A stretch of DNA of 6,206 nt from an uncultured Eubacteriales bacterium (lineage in GTDB: Bacteria; Bacillota; Clostridia; Oscillospirales; Oscillospiraceae), in the NCBI GenBank assembly GCA_949744025.1, contig CATJWA010000216.1, positions 1 through 6,206 on the forward strand, in the 5' to 3' direction. Positions 1-5,576 of the stretch are shown here, piece by piece. Below the pieces are notes generated by a model, which searched no databases, had not been told where the DNA came from, and worked only from the letters and a program-made list of their open reading frames with translations. The translations under genes and the position numbers were made by a program. Position 1 is the stretch's first letter, and every line of letters starts with the position of its first letter.

Positions 1-776
1 GGCCGGACGAGCCGGTTATGCTCCCCGCCCCCGCCTCCACACCGGTGCCCGACAATACAGGCGCTTCGGCGGAGCAGACGCCCTCACCCGCACCGGAAAC
101 TCCCGCTCCGCCCGAGCCGGAGGATGTGCCGAAGCCGGAAAGCACCCCAGAGCCCACGGCGGAACCGTATGACGGCCCCGACCTTGCGGCGGGCGAGCCG
201 GTGGACGACGGCTATTTTGACGGAGCCGCCTTTTTCGGCAATTCGCTCGTTGACGGGCTGAGCCGTTACGGAGGAATTAAAAACGCCAGCTTTTACGCGG
301 CGACCAGCGCCTCGGTAGTGAATGTGAGCATCACGCAAAACAGCCTGCTCGAAAGCGGAGACAAGGGCACGCTGCTCGAGGCCATGACGGAGACAGACCA
401 CGAGAAGATATACATACTGCTCGGAATAAACGAGATAGGCTTTGAGCCGGAGTATTTCTCCCAGCTTTACGGCACCATGCTCGACAGCATACGTCAGGCC
501 GAGCCGGACTCGGATATATACATCATGTCCCTCAGTCCCGTGACACAGGCCTGCTCCGAGAGCAGCGATGTGTTCAACATGGAGCGCATAGGCGCGTATA
601 ACGACGCGCTGTACGCCCTGGCGCAGGACAAGCAGTGCTACTACGTTGATTTGTGCGCCGCCCTCGCGGGGGAGGACGGTTATCTCACGGAGGAGGACTC
701 CACCGACGGCATCCACCTCAAGCCCGAAAAATACCCCGACTGGGCGGAATACCTGAGAACACATGTAAAAGAGTAA
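1..776 (+). CDS. SGNH/GDSL-type hydrolase, 5'-truncated by window edge
   Basis: The reading frame is open from the first full codon at position 3, so the true start lies upstream; the ATG at 18 has no Shine-Dalgarno sequence and is probably an internal Met. Numbering from that Met, residues 3-50 are a low-complexity Pro/Glu/Thr/Ala linker of the type that joins a membrane anchor to an extracellular domain. The catalytic domain follows. Block I is FFGNS with Ser76 as predicted nucleophile (GNS in place of the classical GDS). Block III is GINE with oxyanion-hole Asn138. Block V is DGIHL with Asp230 and His233. This order is the SGNH esterase/lipase fold, which hydrolyses ester bonds on lipids, acylated glycans or peptidoglycan; the substrate cannot be read from sequence. 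The protein ends 19 residues after the catalytic His. The TAA stop lies inside the terminator stem. Surface location is inferred from the linker, as any signal peptide is outside the window. Confidence 0.88.
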   Translation, partial: PDEPVMLPAPASTPVPDNTGASAEQTPSPAPETPAPPEPEDVPKPESTPEPTAEPYDGPDLAAGEPVDDGYFDGAAFFGNSLVDGLSRYGGIKNASFYAATSASVVNVSITQNSLLESGDKGTLLEAMTETDHEKIYILLGINEIGFEPEYFSQLYGTMLDSIRQAEPDSDIYIMSLSPVTQACSESSDVFNMERIGAYNDALYALAQDKQCYYVDLCAALAGEDGYLTEEDSTDGIHLKPEKYPDWAEYLRTHVKE

Positions 777-820
777 AATAAAAGCATTGGCATCTTTCCG
801 ACGCCAATGCTTTTATTTTA
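774..820. terminator. Bidirectional intrinsic terminator between converging genes
   Basis: Perfect 18-bp inverted repeat with arms 774-791 and 803-820 and an 11-nt loop. The inner 8 bp are GCATTGGC/GCCAATGC; the outer 10 bp are A/T, so each strand carries a U-rich tail (TTTTATTTTA on plus, the same on minus). The left arm begins with the TAA stop of the hydrolase gene and the right arm ends 17 nt before the prfC stop. One element therefore terminates both converging transcripts. Confidence 0.93.
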
Positions 821-837
821 GGGGGCTTCTGCGGATT

Positions 838-2430
838 TTATTTGTTCTCGCTGAACTCCCTCAGCACCAAATCGGGGTTCTTGCTCTCGGCCCAGCGGAC
901 GCACCACTCGGCGGGGAACAGCAGCAGGTTGTTGCCCCTGAAATCCTGCACCCAGCGGGTGTCGCTGGTGAGGTTGAGGCTGTTCGGGTCCGTCCCGCCG
1001 ACTATCCAGCGAATCTGCTCGTAGGGCAGAGACCTGCGGCGCACGTCCACGCCATACTCGGTTTTCAGCCGGTACTCCAGCACCTCAAACTGCAATACGC
1101 CCACGACGCCGACAATGACCTCCTCCACGCCGGTGAAGGGCTCGTGGAACATCTGTATGGCGCCCTCCTGGGCAATCTGGGTCATGCCCTTTTCAAACTG
1201 CTTGCGCTTCATGGTGTCGATGCGCTCCACGGCGGCAAAGTGCTCGGGCGCGAAGGTGGGTATGCCCTCGAAGCGTATCTTCATGTCCTTTGCGCACACC
1301 GTGTCGCCTATCGAGAAGATGCCGGGGTCGAATACGCCGATGATGTCCCCAGCGTAGGCCGTGTCGATAATCTCCCGCTCCTGAGCCATCATCTGCTGGG
1401 GCTGGGCCAGCTTGAGCGCCTTGCCGCCCTGAACGTGGAAATACTCCTCGCCCCGCTCGAATTTACCCGAGCAGATACGCATGAAAGCGATGCGGTCCCG
1501 GTGGGCCTTGTTCATGTTGGCCTGAATCTTGAACACAAAGGCGGAAAACCTCTCGTCGAAGGGGTCCACTATGTCCTCCGCCGTCTCGCGCGCCAGCGGA
1601 GGCGTGGTTATCTCAAGAAAGCTGTTCAAAAACTGCTCCACGCCAAAATTCATAAGCGCCGAGCCGAAAAACACGGGGCTGAGCCGTCCGGCCCTCACCT
1701 CGCCGAGGTCAAACTCACTGCTGGCCCCGTCGAGCAGCTCGATGTCCTCCACCAGCGTCTCCCGCAGCTTTTCGCCTATCAGCTCGTCAAGCTTCTCCGT
1801 GTCGTCGAGGCGGCACTCTATGGCCTGTATGCGGTACTGCCCCTTGTGGCTCTCGTTGTAGGCTAAAATTTCGCCCTTCTGCCGGTCGTACACGCCTTTA
1901 AAATCACGTCCGGAGCCTATGGGCCAGTTCATGGGGTAGGTCAGGATGCCGAACTCGTTTTCCAGCTCCTCCATGAGCTCGTAGGGACTGCGCGCGTCGC
2001 GGTCGAGCTTGTTGATGAAGGTGAATATGGGAATGTGCCGCATGGCGCATATCTTAAAGAGCTTTCGCGTCTGCGGCTCTATGCCCTTGGCCGCGTCAAT
2101 TACCATCACGGCGCTGTCCGCCGCCATGAGCGTGCGGTAGGTGTCCTCGGAGAAGTCCTGATGCCCAGGGGTGTCGAGAATGTTGACACAATGGCCGCCA
2201 TATTCAAACTGCATGACCGAGGAGGTAATCGAGATACCCCTCTGCTTTTCCAGCTCCATCCAGTCCGACACCGCGTGCCGCGCCGTGGCCTTGCCCTTGA
2301 CCGAGCCGGCCAACTGTATGGCCCCGCCGTACAGCAGCAGCTTTTCCGTCAGCGTGGTCTTGCCCGCGTCCGGGTGCGAGATTATGGCGAAGGTCCTGCG
2401 CCTCTCAATTTCCTTTTGCAGCTCTGTCAC
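838..2430 (-). CDS. prfC: Peptide chain release factor 3 (RF3), translational GTPase
   Basis: The 530-aa product matches the usual RF3 length (about 529 in E. coli). RF3-GTP binds the terminating ribosome in the cytoplasm and ejects RF1/RF2 after peptide release. The G domain is complete: G1 HPDAGKTT at 19-26, G2/switch I RGISIT at 64-69, G3 DTPGH at 86-90, G4 NKLD at 140-143. The stretch between G1 and G2 (GSVKGKATARHAVSDWMELE) is characteristic of RF3 rather than EF-G or LepA. Domain II follows at roughly 290-390 and the RF3 C-terminal domain runs to the end. The start codon is GTG at 2430: a GAGGGGAG Shine-Dalgarno lies 7 nt upstream and an in-frame TAA eight codons upstream excludes a longer form. 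It has its own promoter, runs in the same direction as the lipoprotein genes and ends at the shared terminator. No truncation or missing motif is seen. Confidence 0.97.
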   Translation of the reverse strand: MTELQKEIERRRTFAIISHPDAGKTTLTEKLLLYGGAIQLAGSVKGKATARHAVSDWMELEKQRGISITSSVMQFEYGGHCVNILDTPGHQDFSEDTYRTLMAADSAVMVIDAAKGIEPQTRKLFKICAMRHIPIFTFINKLDRDARSPYELMEELENEFGILTYPMNWPIGSGRDFKGVYDRQKGEILAYNESHKGQYRIQAIECRLDDTEKLDELIGEKLRETLVEDIELLDGASSEFDLGEVRAGRLSPVFFGSALMNFGVEQFLNSFLEITTPPLARETAEDIVDPFDERFSAFVFKIQANMNKAHRDRIAFMRICSGKFERGEEYFHVQGGKALKLAQPQQMMAQEREIIDTAYAGDIIGVFDPGIFSIGDTVCAKDMKIRFEGIPTFAPEHFAAVERIDTMKRKQFEKGMTQIAQEGAIQMFHEPFTGVEEVIVGVVGVLQFEVLEYRLKTEYGVDVRRRSLPYEQIRWIVGGTDPNSLNLTSDTRWVQDFRGNNLLLFPAEWCVRWAESKNPDLVLREFSENK

Positions 2431-2437
2431 TTGCGTT

Positions 2438-2445
2438 CTCCCCTC
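2438..2445 (-). promoter_or_regulatory. Ribosome binding site fixing the GTG start of prfC
   Basis: Minus-strand GAGGGGAG with 7 nt to the GTG. An out-of-frame ATG just upstream opens a six-codon ORF (MRGERK) whose TGA overlaps the prfC GTG, but it has no ribosome binding site of its own and is probably chance. Confidence 0.75.
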
Positions 2446-2471
2446 ATTTTTCCTTTAGCACAAGCACAAAT

Positions 2472-2499
2472 ATTATCACACATCAATAGGAAAAGTAAA
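2472..2499 (-). promoter_or_regulatory. Sigma-A promoter for prfC
   Basis: On the minus strand, -35 TTTACT (2499-2494, 4/6 to consensus), a 16-bp spacer, and -10 GATAAT (2477-2472, 5/6) preceded by TGT, giving an extended -10. The start point would be near 2465, leaving a 5' UTR of about 35 nt with the Shine-Dalgarno at its end. It lies in the A/T-rich 85-nt gap between the small lipoprotein and prfC. Confidence 0.65.
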
Positions 2500-2515
2500 G
2501 GGGTTTGCGGAAATT

Positions 2516-2899
2516 TCAGGGCTTGAGCACGCTGTTTATGCTCTCGGTGTCGATATTCCCGCCCTTCGCCGTCCAGAACCAGCCGTCGTACATCACCGTT
2601 TCCCAGTCCATCACGGACACCGCGTCCAAAACGCCGCCGTCCGCGCCGTACCAGGTGACTATCGGCCCGAAGCCGTTGACGTTCGCGGCCGACTCTCCGC
2701 GCTCAAACTCAAGCGCGGATATGCTCTCGGAGATTTTCCGCGCCGTTTCGGGGTCCGTGACCTCGGTTTTCTGTCCGCTGACCGAGGTGACGGTAAGCGC
2801 CTGCGCGCCGCTCAGGTCAAAGGTTTTCGCCTTCTTCCCGCAGCCGCCAAGCAGCAGCAAACAGATGAGCGCAAGAGCCGCAAGGCTCTTTGTTTTCAT
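2516..2899 (-). CDS. Small lipoprotein of unknown function (127 aa)
   Basis: A longer open frame starts at 2938, but the start at 2899 is preferred: the Met there begins a classic signal peptide and has GGGAGG (2912-2907) 7 nt upstream. The signal peptide is MKTKSLAALALICLLLLGGC with lipobox LGGC and Cys20 as the predicted lipidated residue, so the mature protein is about 108 aa anchored to the outside of the cell membrane. The mature part has a predicted pattern of strand, helix (DPETARKISESISALEF), then several strands rich in Trp/Tyr (IVTWYG, MDWETVMYDGWFWTAKGG), ending in a short helix. I do not recognise a named family. The order of elements resembles the N-terminal half of the modules in the two upstream lipoproteins, at low sequence similarity. 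It lies 35 nt after the two-module gene and is probably co-transcribed with it; no terminator is visible after its stop. Confidence 0.82.
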   Translation of the reverse strand: MKTKSLAALALICLLLLGGCGKKAKTFDLSGAQALTVTSVSGQKTEVTDPETARKISESISALEFERGESAANVNGFGPIVTWYGADGGVLDAVSVMDWETVMYDGWFWTAKGGNIDTESINSVLKP

Positions 2900-2906
2900 A
2901 CAAATA

Positions 2907-2912
2907 CCTCCC
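2907..2912 (-). promoter_or_regulatory. Ribosome binding site deciding the small lipoprotein start
   Basis: Minus-strand GGGAGG, 7 nt before the ATG at 2899. The alternative ATG at 2938 overlaps the stop of the preceding gene, has no such site and would place 13 non-signal residues before the lipoprotein signal peptide. Confidence 0.7.
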
Positions 2913-2934
2913 GTCAATATTTTGGGAATCCCCC

Positions 2935-4557
2935 TCACGCGAGCTCAAACTCCGCCGTCAGGTCCATAGTGACGAGGCGGTAGTGCCCCGCCGGCAGCTC
3001 GCCGTAGGGCTCCATCCAGTAGCTCTCCTGCCGGGACTCGCCGGCGGGCAGGCGGTAAGCCATAGCGTTGACGCAATAGCCGTCAAAGCTCGGGAGGATA
3101 TACCACCGGCCGTCAAGCAGTACCTCAATGTGATAGAACCTCCCGTATCTCCACTCCCCGCGCCTGTCGCCGGGGCGGGCGTTGGGGAAAGCGTTCCTGT
3201 CGTTGTGAAGCGTCACGTTGATTGCGTCACCTTCAACGGAGTCAAACGTCATGCTTATTCCCTTGGGCGGCGACAGCTCCTGCGCCGGCGTGAGCATGGA
3301 GCTTATCCACTCGTCTCCGCACAGCGAAAGCGCGTGAGAGCAGGGCAGCCTGATTATTGCAAAACCCTCCACGCAGTCGCGCCACCGGTAATCCCCTTCC
3401 AGCGCGCCGAAGTCGAAATCAAACTCATAAGCCGAGCCGTCGGGCGTTATCAGATATCCGTCGGACCACGCGAGCTCAAAGGACCCCAGCCCGCCGTCGC
3501 TTTTCCCTGTCTCAATGCCGTAAACCGGCATGGTGACATCCCGCGGCGTCCAGTGTGCCGCCGGCTTTGCCGTGACCCGGGCCAGCTTATCGAGAATTTC
3601 CCGCTCCGTCTCGGTTTCATACATCGACAGCCTTCGCACGTCCTCCCCGTCCTCGCAGACAAACAGCTCCAGCACGCTGCCCTCCGGAGACGCGGCGGCA
3701 AACAGCTCGTTTCCCGTGCTCTCCGAGTGCGGGACGGCTCCAAGCTCAAACTCCGCCGTCAGATACTCGACGACGATGCGGTAGCGTCCCGCGGGCAGCT
3801 CGCCGTAGGCCTGCGTGTTGTAGCTCTTCTGCTGGGACTCTCCCGCGTGGAGAAGATAGGCCACGGCGTAAAAGTCCATCTCCGTCCAAGCCGGCACCTC
3901 GTACCACGCGCCGTCAAGAAGCACCTCAAGGTGGTAAAATTCCCCGTACTGCCACCTCTCGCCGCTGTCGTTGGTGAAGGTCACGGCAATTTCGCCGGGC
4001 TGTATGCTGTCCAGCGTCATGCTTATTCCCTCTGGTGCCTCGGGCTCCTCGGCCGGAGTGAGCATGGAGCGTATCCACCCCTCCCCGTCCTGCGCTAAAA
4101 CGCGGGAGCAGGGCAGACGTCCGATGGGCAGGGTCTCCGCGCGGCCGTTCCAGTCGTAAGCTGTCTCCAGCGCGGCGAAGTCGAAGTCAAACTTATAAGC
4201 CGCGCCGTCGGGTGTAATGAGGTATCCGTTGGACCACGCGAGCTCAAAGGGACCCGGCTCCCCGTCGTTTCTTCCGGTCCAGACGGCGTAGACCGGCATT
4301 GCCGCGTCCCTTGCCGTCCAGCGTTTGGCGGGCTTCGCGCTGACTGCCGCGAGAGCGTCGAAAATTTCCCGCTTGTCGCCGCTGTCGTGCATCATAAGCC
4401 GGCGCACGCTCTCCCCGTCCTCGCAGATATACAGCATCAGCGCGCTGTCCTCCGGCGAGGCGGCGGCAAACAGCCCGTTTCCCGTGCTCTCGTCCCCGCA
4501 GGCGCACAGGCCCAAGGCCATAAGCAGCGCCAGCGTCGCCGCAAGAATTTTCTTCAT
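2935..4557 (-). CDS. Two-module lipoprotein with Ig-like domains (540 aa)
   Basis: The frame is open back to 4653, but the real start is the ATG at 4557. It begins the signal peptide MKKILAATLALLMALGLCAC (Cys20 predicted lipidation site, lipobox LCAC) and has GGGGGA 7 nt upstream. After the anchor come two tandem copies of one module, at about residues 23-278 and 279-540. Each starts with ESTGN(G/E)LFAAASPE, continues with a domain holding Cys45/Cys150 (301/406 in the second copy) and the motif GYLITPDG.AY.FDFDF, then a C-terminal half GISMT.DS...I.VT..N......YG.FYH.EVLLDG.WY...YGELPAG.YR....TAEFEL. That half resembles the bacterial Ig-like domain of Firmicutes lipoproteins (Big_14 type, from memory). 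Copy 2 has an insertion near 454-468 (RNAFPNARPGDRRGE). Function is unknown; an extracellular binding or sensing role is inference only. It is followed 35 nt later by the small lipoprotein gene. Confidence 0.88.
   Translation of the reverse strand: MKKILAATLALLMALGLCACGDESTGNGLFAAASPEDSALMLYICEDGESVRRLMMHDSGDKREIFDALAAVSAKPAKRWTARDAAMPVYAVWTGRNDGEPGPFELAWSNGYLITPDGAAYKFDFDFAALETAYDWNGRAETLPIGRLPCSRVLAQDGEGWIRSMLTPAEEPEAPEGISMTLDSIQPGEIAVTFTNDSGERWQYGEFYHLEVLLDGAWYEVPAWTEMDFYAVAYLLHAGESQQKSYNTQAYGELPAGRYRIVVEYLTAEFELGAVPHSESTGNELFAAASPEGSVLELFVCEDGEDVRRLSMYETETEREILDKLARVTAKPAAHWTPRDVTMPVYGIETGKSDGGLGSFELAWSDGYLITPDGSAYEFDFDFGALEGDYRWRDCVEGFAIIRLPCSHALSLCGDEWISSMLTPAQELSPPKGISMTFDSVEGDAINVTLHNDRNAFPNARPGDRRGEWRYGRFYHIEVLLDGRWYILPSFDGYCVNAMAYRLPAGESRQESYWMEPYGELPAGHYRLVTMDLTAEFELA
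2938..3723 (-). repeat. Lipoprotein module copy 2 (in the two-module gene)
   Basis: Encodes residues 279-540. It begins with ESTGNELFAAASPE, the same segment that follows the lipidated Cys at the head of the protein, but has no signal peptide. It carries extra cysteines (395, 413, 495) and a 15-residue hydrophilic insertion in the Ig-like half. By hand count it has 96/155 identities with the matching part of the single-module protein. Confidence 0.9.
3724..4491 (-). repeat. Lipoprotein module copy 1 (in the two-module gene)
   Basis: Encodes residues 23-278 of the 540-aa protein. Over the gap-free stretch of residues 26-180 I count 102/155 identities with the single-module lipoprotein and 96/155 with copy 2. 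It is thus slightly closer to the neighbouring gene than to its fused partner. The start of this unit is also very similar at the DNA level to the start of copy 2. Confidence 0.9.
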
Positions 4558-4564
4558 GCTCCCG

Positions 4565-4570
4565 TCCCCC
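4565..4570 (-). promoter_or_regulatory. Ribosome binding site deciding the two-module lipoprotein start
   Basis: Minus-strand GGGGGA, 7 nt before the ATG at 4557. It supports that ATG over the upstream in-frame ATG at 4653, which lies inside the preceding gene and has no lipoprotein signal directly after it. Confidence 0.55.
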
Positions 4571-4587
4571 GTCTGGCATTTTTGACC

Positions 4588-4616
4588 ATTATGCCACGCA
4601 CACGCGGGAAAATCAA
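4588..4616 (-). promoter_or_regulatory. Promoter between the two modular lipoprotein genes
   Basis: On the minus strand, -35 TTGATT (4616-4611, overlapping the TGA stop of the upstream gene), a spacer of exactly 17 bp, and -10 CATAAT (4593-4588, 5/6) with TG one base before it (extended -10). The start point would be near 4581, giving a UTR of about 24 nt. This would let the two-module gene be transcribed apart from the single-module gene. Confidence 0.55.
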
Positions 4617-5476
4617 GCGTCCCCCTCGGGGATGCAGGACGCCTGAATGACAAACTCCGCCGTCAGGCCCTTGACGGCGATGCGGTAGCACCCCGACGGC
4701 AGCTCGCCGTAGGCCGCCGTGTGGTATATCTCCTGCCTCGACTCCCCTGCGGGGAGAATCATGGCGATGTCGGGGAAAGCGCGCTCCCTCTCGGGCGGCA
4801 CCGCGTACCAGGCCCCGTCAAGCTCCGCCTCGAGGTGGTAATATGTCCCGTAGCACCACTCCACGTCGCCGGCATTAGTAAAAGTCACCGCTATCAGGCG
4901 GTTTTCGGGGTCGGCGCAGTCAAGATAGTCCAGCGTCATGCTTATCCCCACGGGCGCGGATAATTCCTGCGCGGGCGTCAGCATGGAGCTTATCCAGCTC
5001 TCGCCGTCCTGCGCCAGAGCGCGGGAGCAGGGCAGACTGCCGACAGACAGGCCGGTTTCGCGGTCGCGCCAGTCATAAGCCGTCTCCAGCGCGGCGAGGT
5101 CGAAGTCAAACTCGTAGGCCGAGCCGTCGGCCATTATCAGATACCCGTTGGACCACGCGGCCTGAAGGAAGCCCGGCTCGTCGTCGTTTCTGCCTATCTC
5201 AAGGCCGTAAACCGGCATGGTAACATCCCGCGGCGTCCAGTCCGGCGCGGGCTTTGCCGCGGCTCCGGCCAGCTTATCTAAAATTTCCCGCTCGACGGCG
5301 CTGTCGTACATCGTAAGCTGGCGAACGCCCTGTCCGTTGTCACAGATATAGAGCATCAGCGCGCTGGTATCCGGCGAGGCGGCGGACAAAAGCCCGTTCC
5401 CCGAGCCGCCGTGCGCGCAGGCGCACAGGCACAGCGCCAGCCCCAAAACCACGGCTATGGCTATTATTTTCTTCAT
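4613..5476 (-). CDS. Single-module lipoprotein with Ig-like domain (287 aa)
   Basis: The ATG at 5476 has a consensus AGGAGG (5490-5485) 8 nt upstream. The signal peptide MKKIIAIAVVLGLALCLCAC ends in lipobox LCAC with Cys20 predicted to be lipidated. A Gly/Ser-rich linker (AHGGSGNG) leads into one copy of the shared module. The first half (about 29-175) has invariant Cys45 (LYICDNG) and Cys150 (LPCSR), the motifs TPRDVTMPVY and GYLIMADGSAYEFDFDL, and WISSMLTPAQ. The second half (about 176-278) is the Ig-like part with YGTYYHLEAELDGAWY and YGELPSGCYRI. A nine-residue tail (ASCIPEGDA) follows. It is the first gene of the minus-strand lipoprotein cluster, 55 nt before the two-module gene. No enzyme motif is visible. 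I do not recognise the first half as a named domain, and function is unknown. Confidence 0.9.
   Translation of the reverse strand: MKKIIAIAVVLGLALCLCACAHGGSGNGLLSAASPDTSALMLYICDNGQGVRQLTMYDSAVEREILDKLAGAAAKPAPDWTPRDVTMPVYGLEIGRNDDEPGFLQAAWSNGYLIMADGSAYEFDFDLAALETAYDWRDRETGLSVGSLPCSRALAQDGESWISSMLTPAQELSAPVGISMTLDYLDCADPENRLIAVTFTNAGDVEWCYGTYYHLEAELDGAWYAVPPERERAFPDIAMILPAGESRQEIYHTAAYGELPSGCYRIAVKGLTAEFVIQASCIPEGDA
4643..5404 (-). repeat. Lipoprotein module copy 3 (in the single-module gene)
   Basis: Encodes residues 25-278 of the 287-aa protein. It aligns without gaps to both other copies from the segment after the lipidated Cys through GISM at residue 180. Loop-length differences appear only in the Ig-like half. 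Confidence 0.9.
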
Positions 5477-5484
5477 TTTGATTG

Positions 5485-5490
5485 CCTCCT
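5485..5490 (-). promoter_or_regulatory. Consensus ribosome binding site of the single-module lipoprotein
   Basis: Minus-strand AGGAGG with 8 nt to the ATG at 5476. It is the strongest ribosome binding site in the cluster and suggests well-translated lipoprotein. Confidence 0.85.
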
Positions 5491-5491
5491 T

Positions 5492-5516
5492 TGCACTTTG
5501 GCTTGTAATGAGTGCA
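5492..5516. repeat. Inverted repeat TGCACT/AGTGCA in the divergent promoter region
   Basis: Six-bp arms at 5492-5497 and 5511-5516 with centres 19 bp apart. The plus-strand -35 element lies in the 13-bp spacer, and the whole repeat sits in the upstream region of the minus-strand lipoprotein gene. The spacing and position fit a dimeric regulator operator; chance cannot be excluded for 6-bp arms. Confidence 0.3.
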
Positions 5517-5531
5517 TGTAACTGTTAAAAT
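5503..5531 (+). promoter_or_regulatory. Sigma-A promoter for the DUF3783 gene
   Basis: -35 TTGTAA (5503-5508, 4/6), a spacer of exactly 17 bp, and -10 TAAAAT (5526-5531, 5/6) preceded by TGT (extended -10). The start point would be near 5538, leaving a 39-nt UTR. The 100-bp gap 5477-5576 must also hold the minus-strand lipoprotein promoter, but I find no convincing boxes for it. The best is TTAACA (5528-5523), which would overlap this -10 and has no good partner. Confidence 0.6.
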
Positions 5532-5536
5532 AGACG

Positions 5537-5560
5537 CGGGAAAGGACAAAAAAGTTCCCG
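5537..5560. repeat. Short inverted repeat CGGGAA/TTCCCG in the DUF3783 gene leader
   Basis: Six-bp perfect arms at 5537-5542 and 5555-5560 with a 12-nt A-rich loop. It starts at the predicted transcription start and ends 4 nt before the Shine-Dalgarno. It could be a 5' stabilising hairpin or an operator; it is not a terminator, as no U-tract follows. Confidence 0.3.
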
Positions 5561-5576
5561 GTTTGGAGGAAAATTT

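Noticed and set aside
84..764. Minus-strand open frame (226 codons) opposite the SGNH hydrolase
   Set aside because: The plus strand encodes all SGNH motifs in order; the antisense product has no recognisable domain or start signal.
787..1866. Long plus-strand open frame (359 codons) opposite prfC
   Set aside because: It has no plausible start context, lies antisense to a full-length conserved gene, and its composition is that of a GC-rich antisense shadow.
2890..4098. Long plus-strand open frame (402 codons) opposite the two-module lipoprotein
   Set aside because: It is a shadow of a repeat-containing gene: its own repeated segments mirror the duplicated module on the other strand, and it lacks a ribosome binding site.
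4574..4596. TGGCAT/ATGCCA inverted repeat before the two-module lipoprotein
   Set aside because: Six-bp stem with an 11-nt loop that overlaps the predicted -10 and start point; no U-tract follows. It is more simply explained by the promoter sequence and chance.
4558..4653. In-frame 32-residue N-terminal extension of the two-module lipoprotein
   Set aside because: It would place an unrelated, hydrophilic stretch before a textbook lipoprotein signal peptide, overlap the upstream gene, and ignore the ribosome binding site at 4565-4570.
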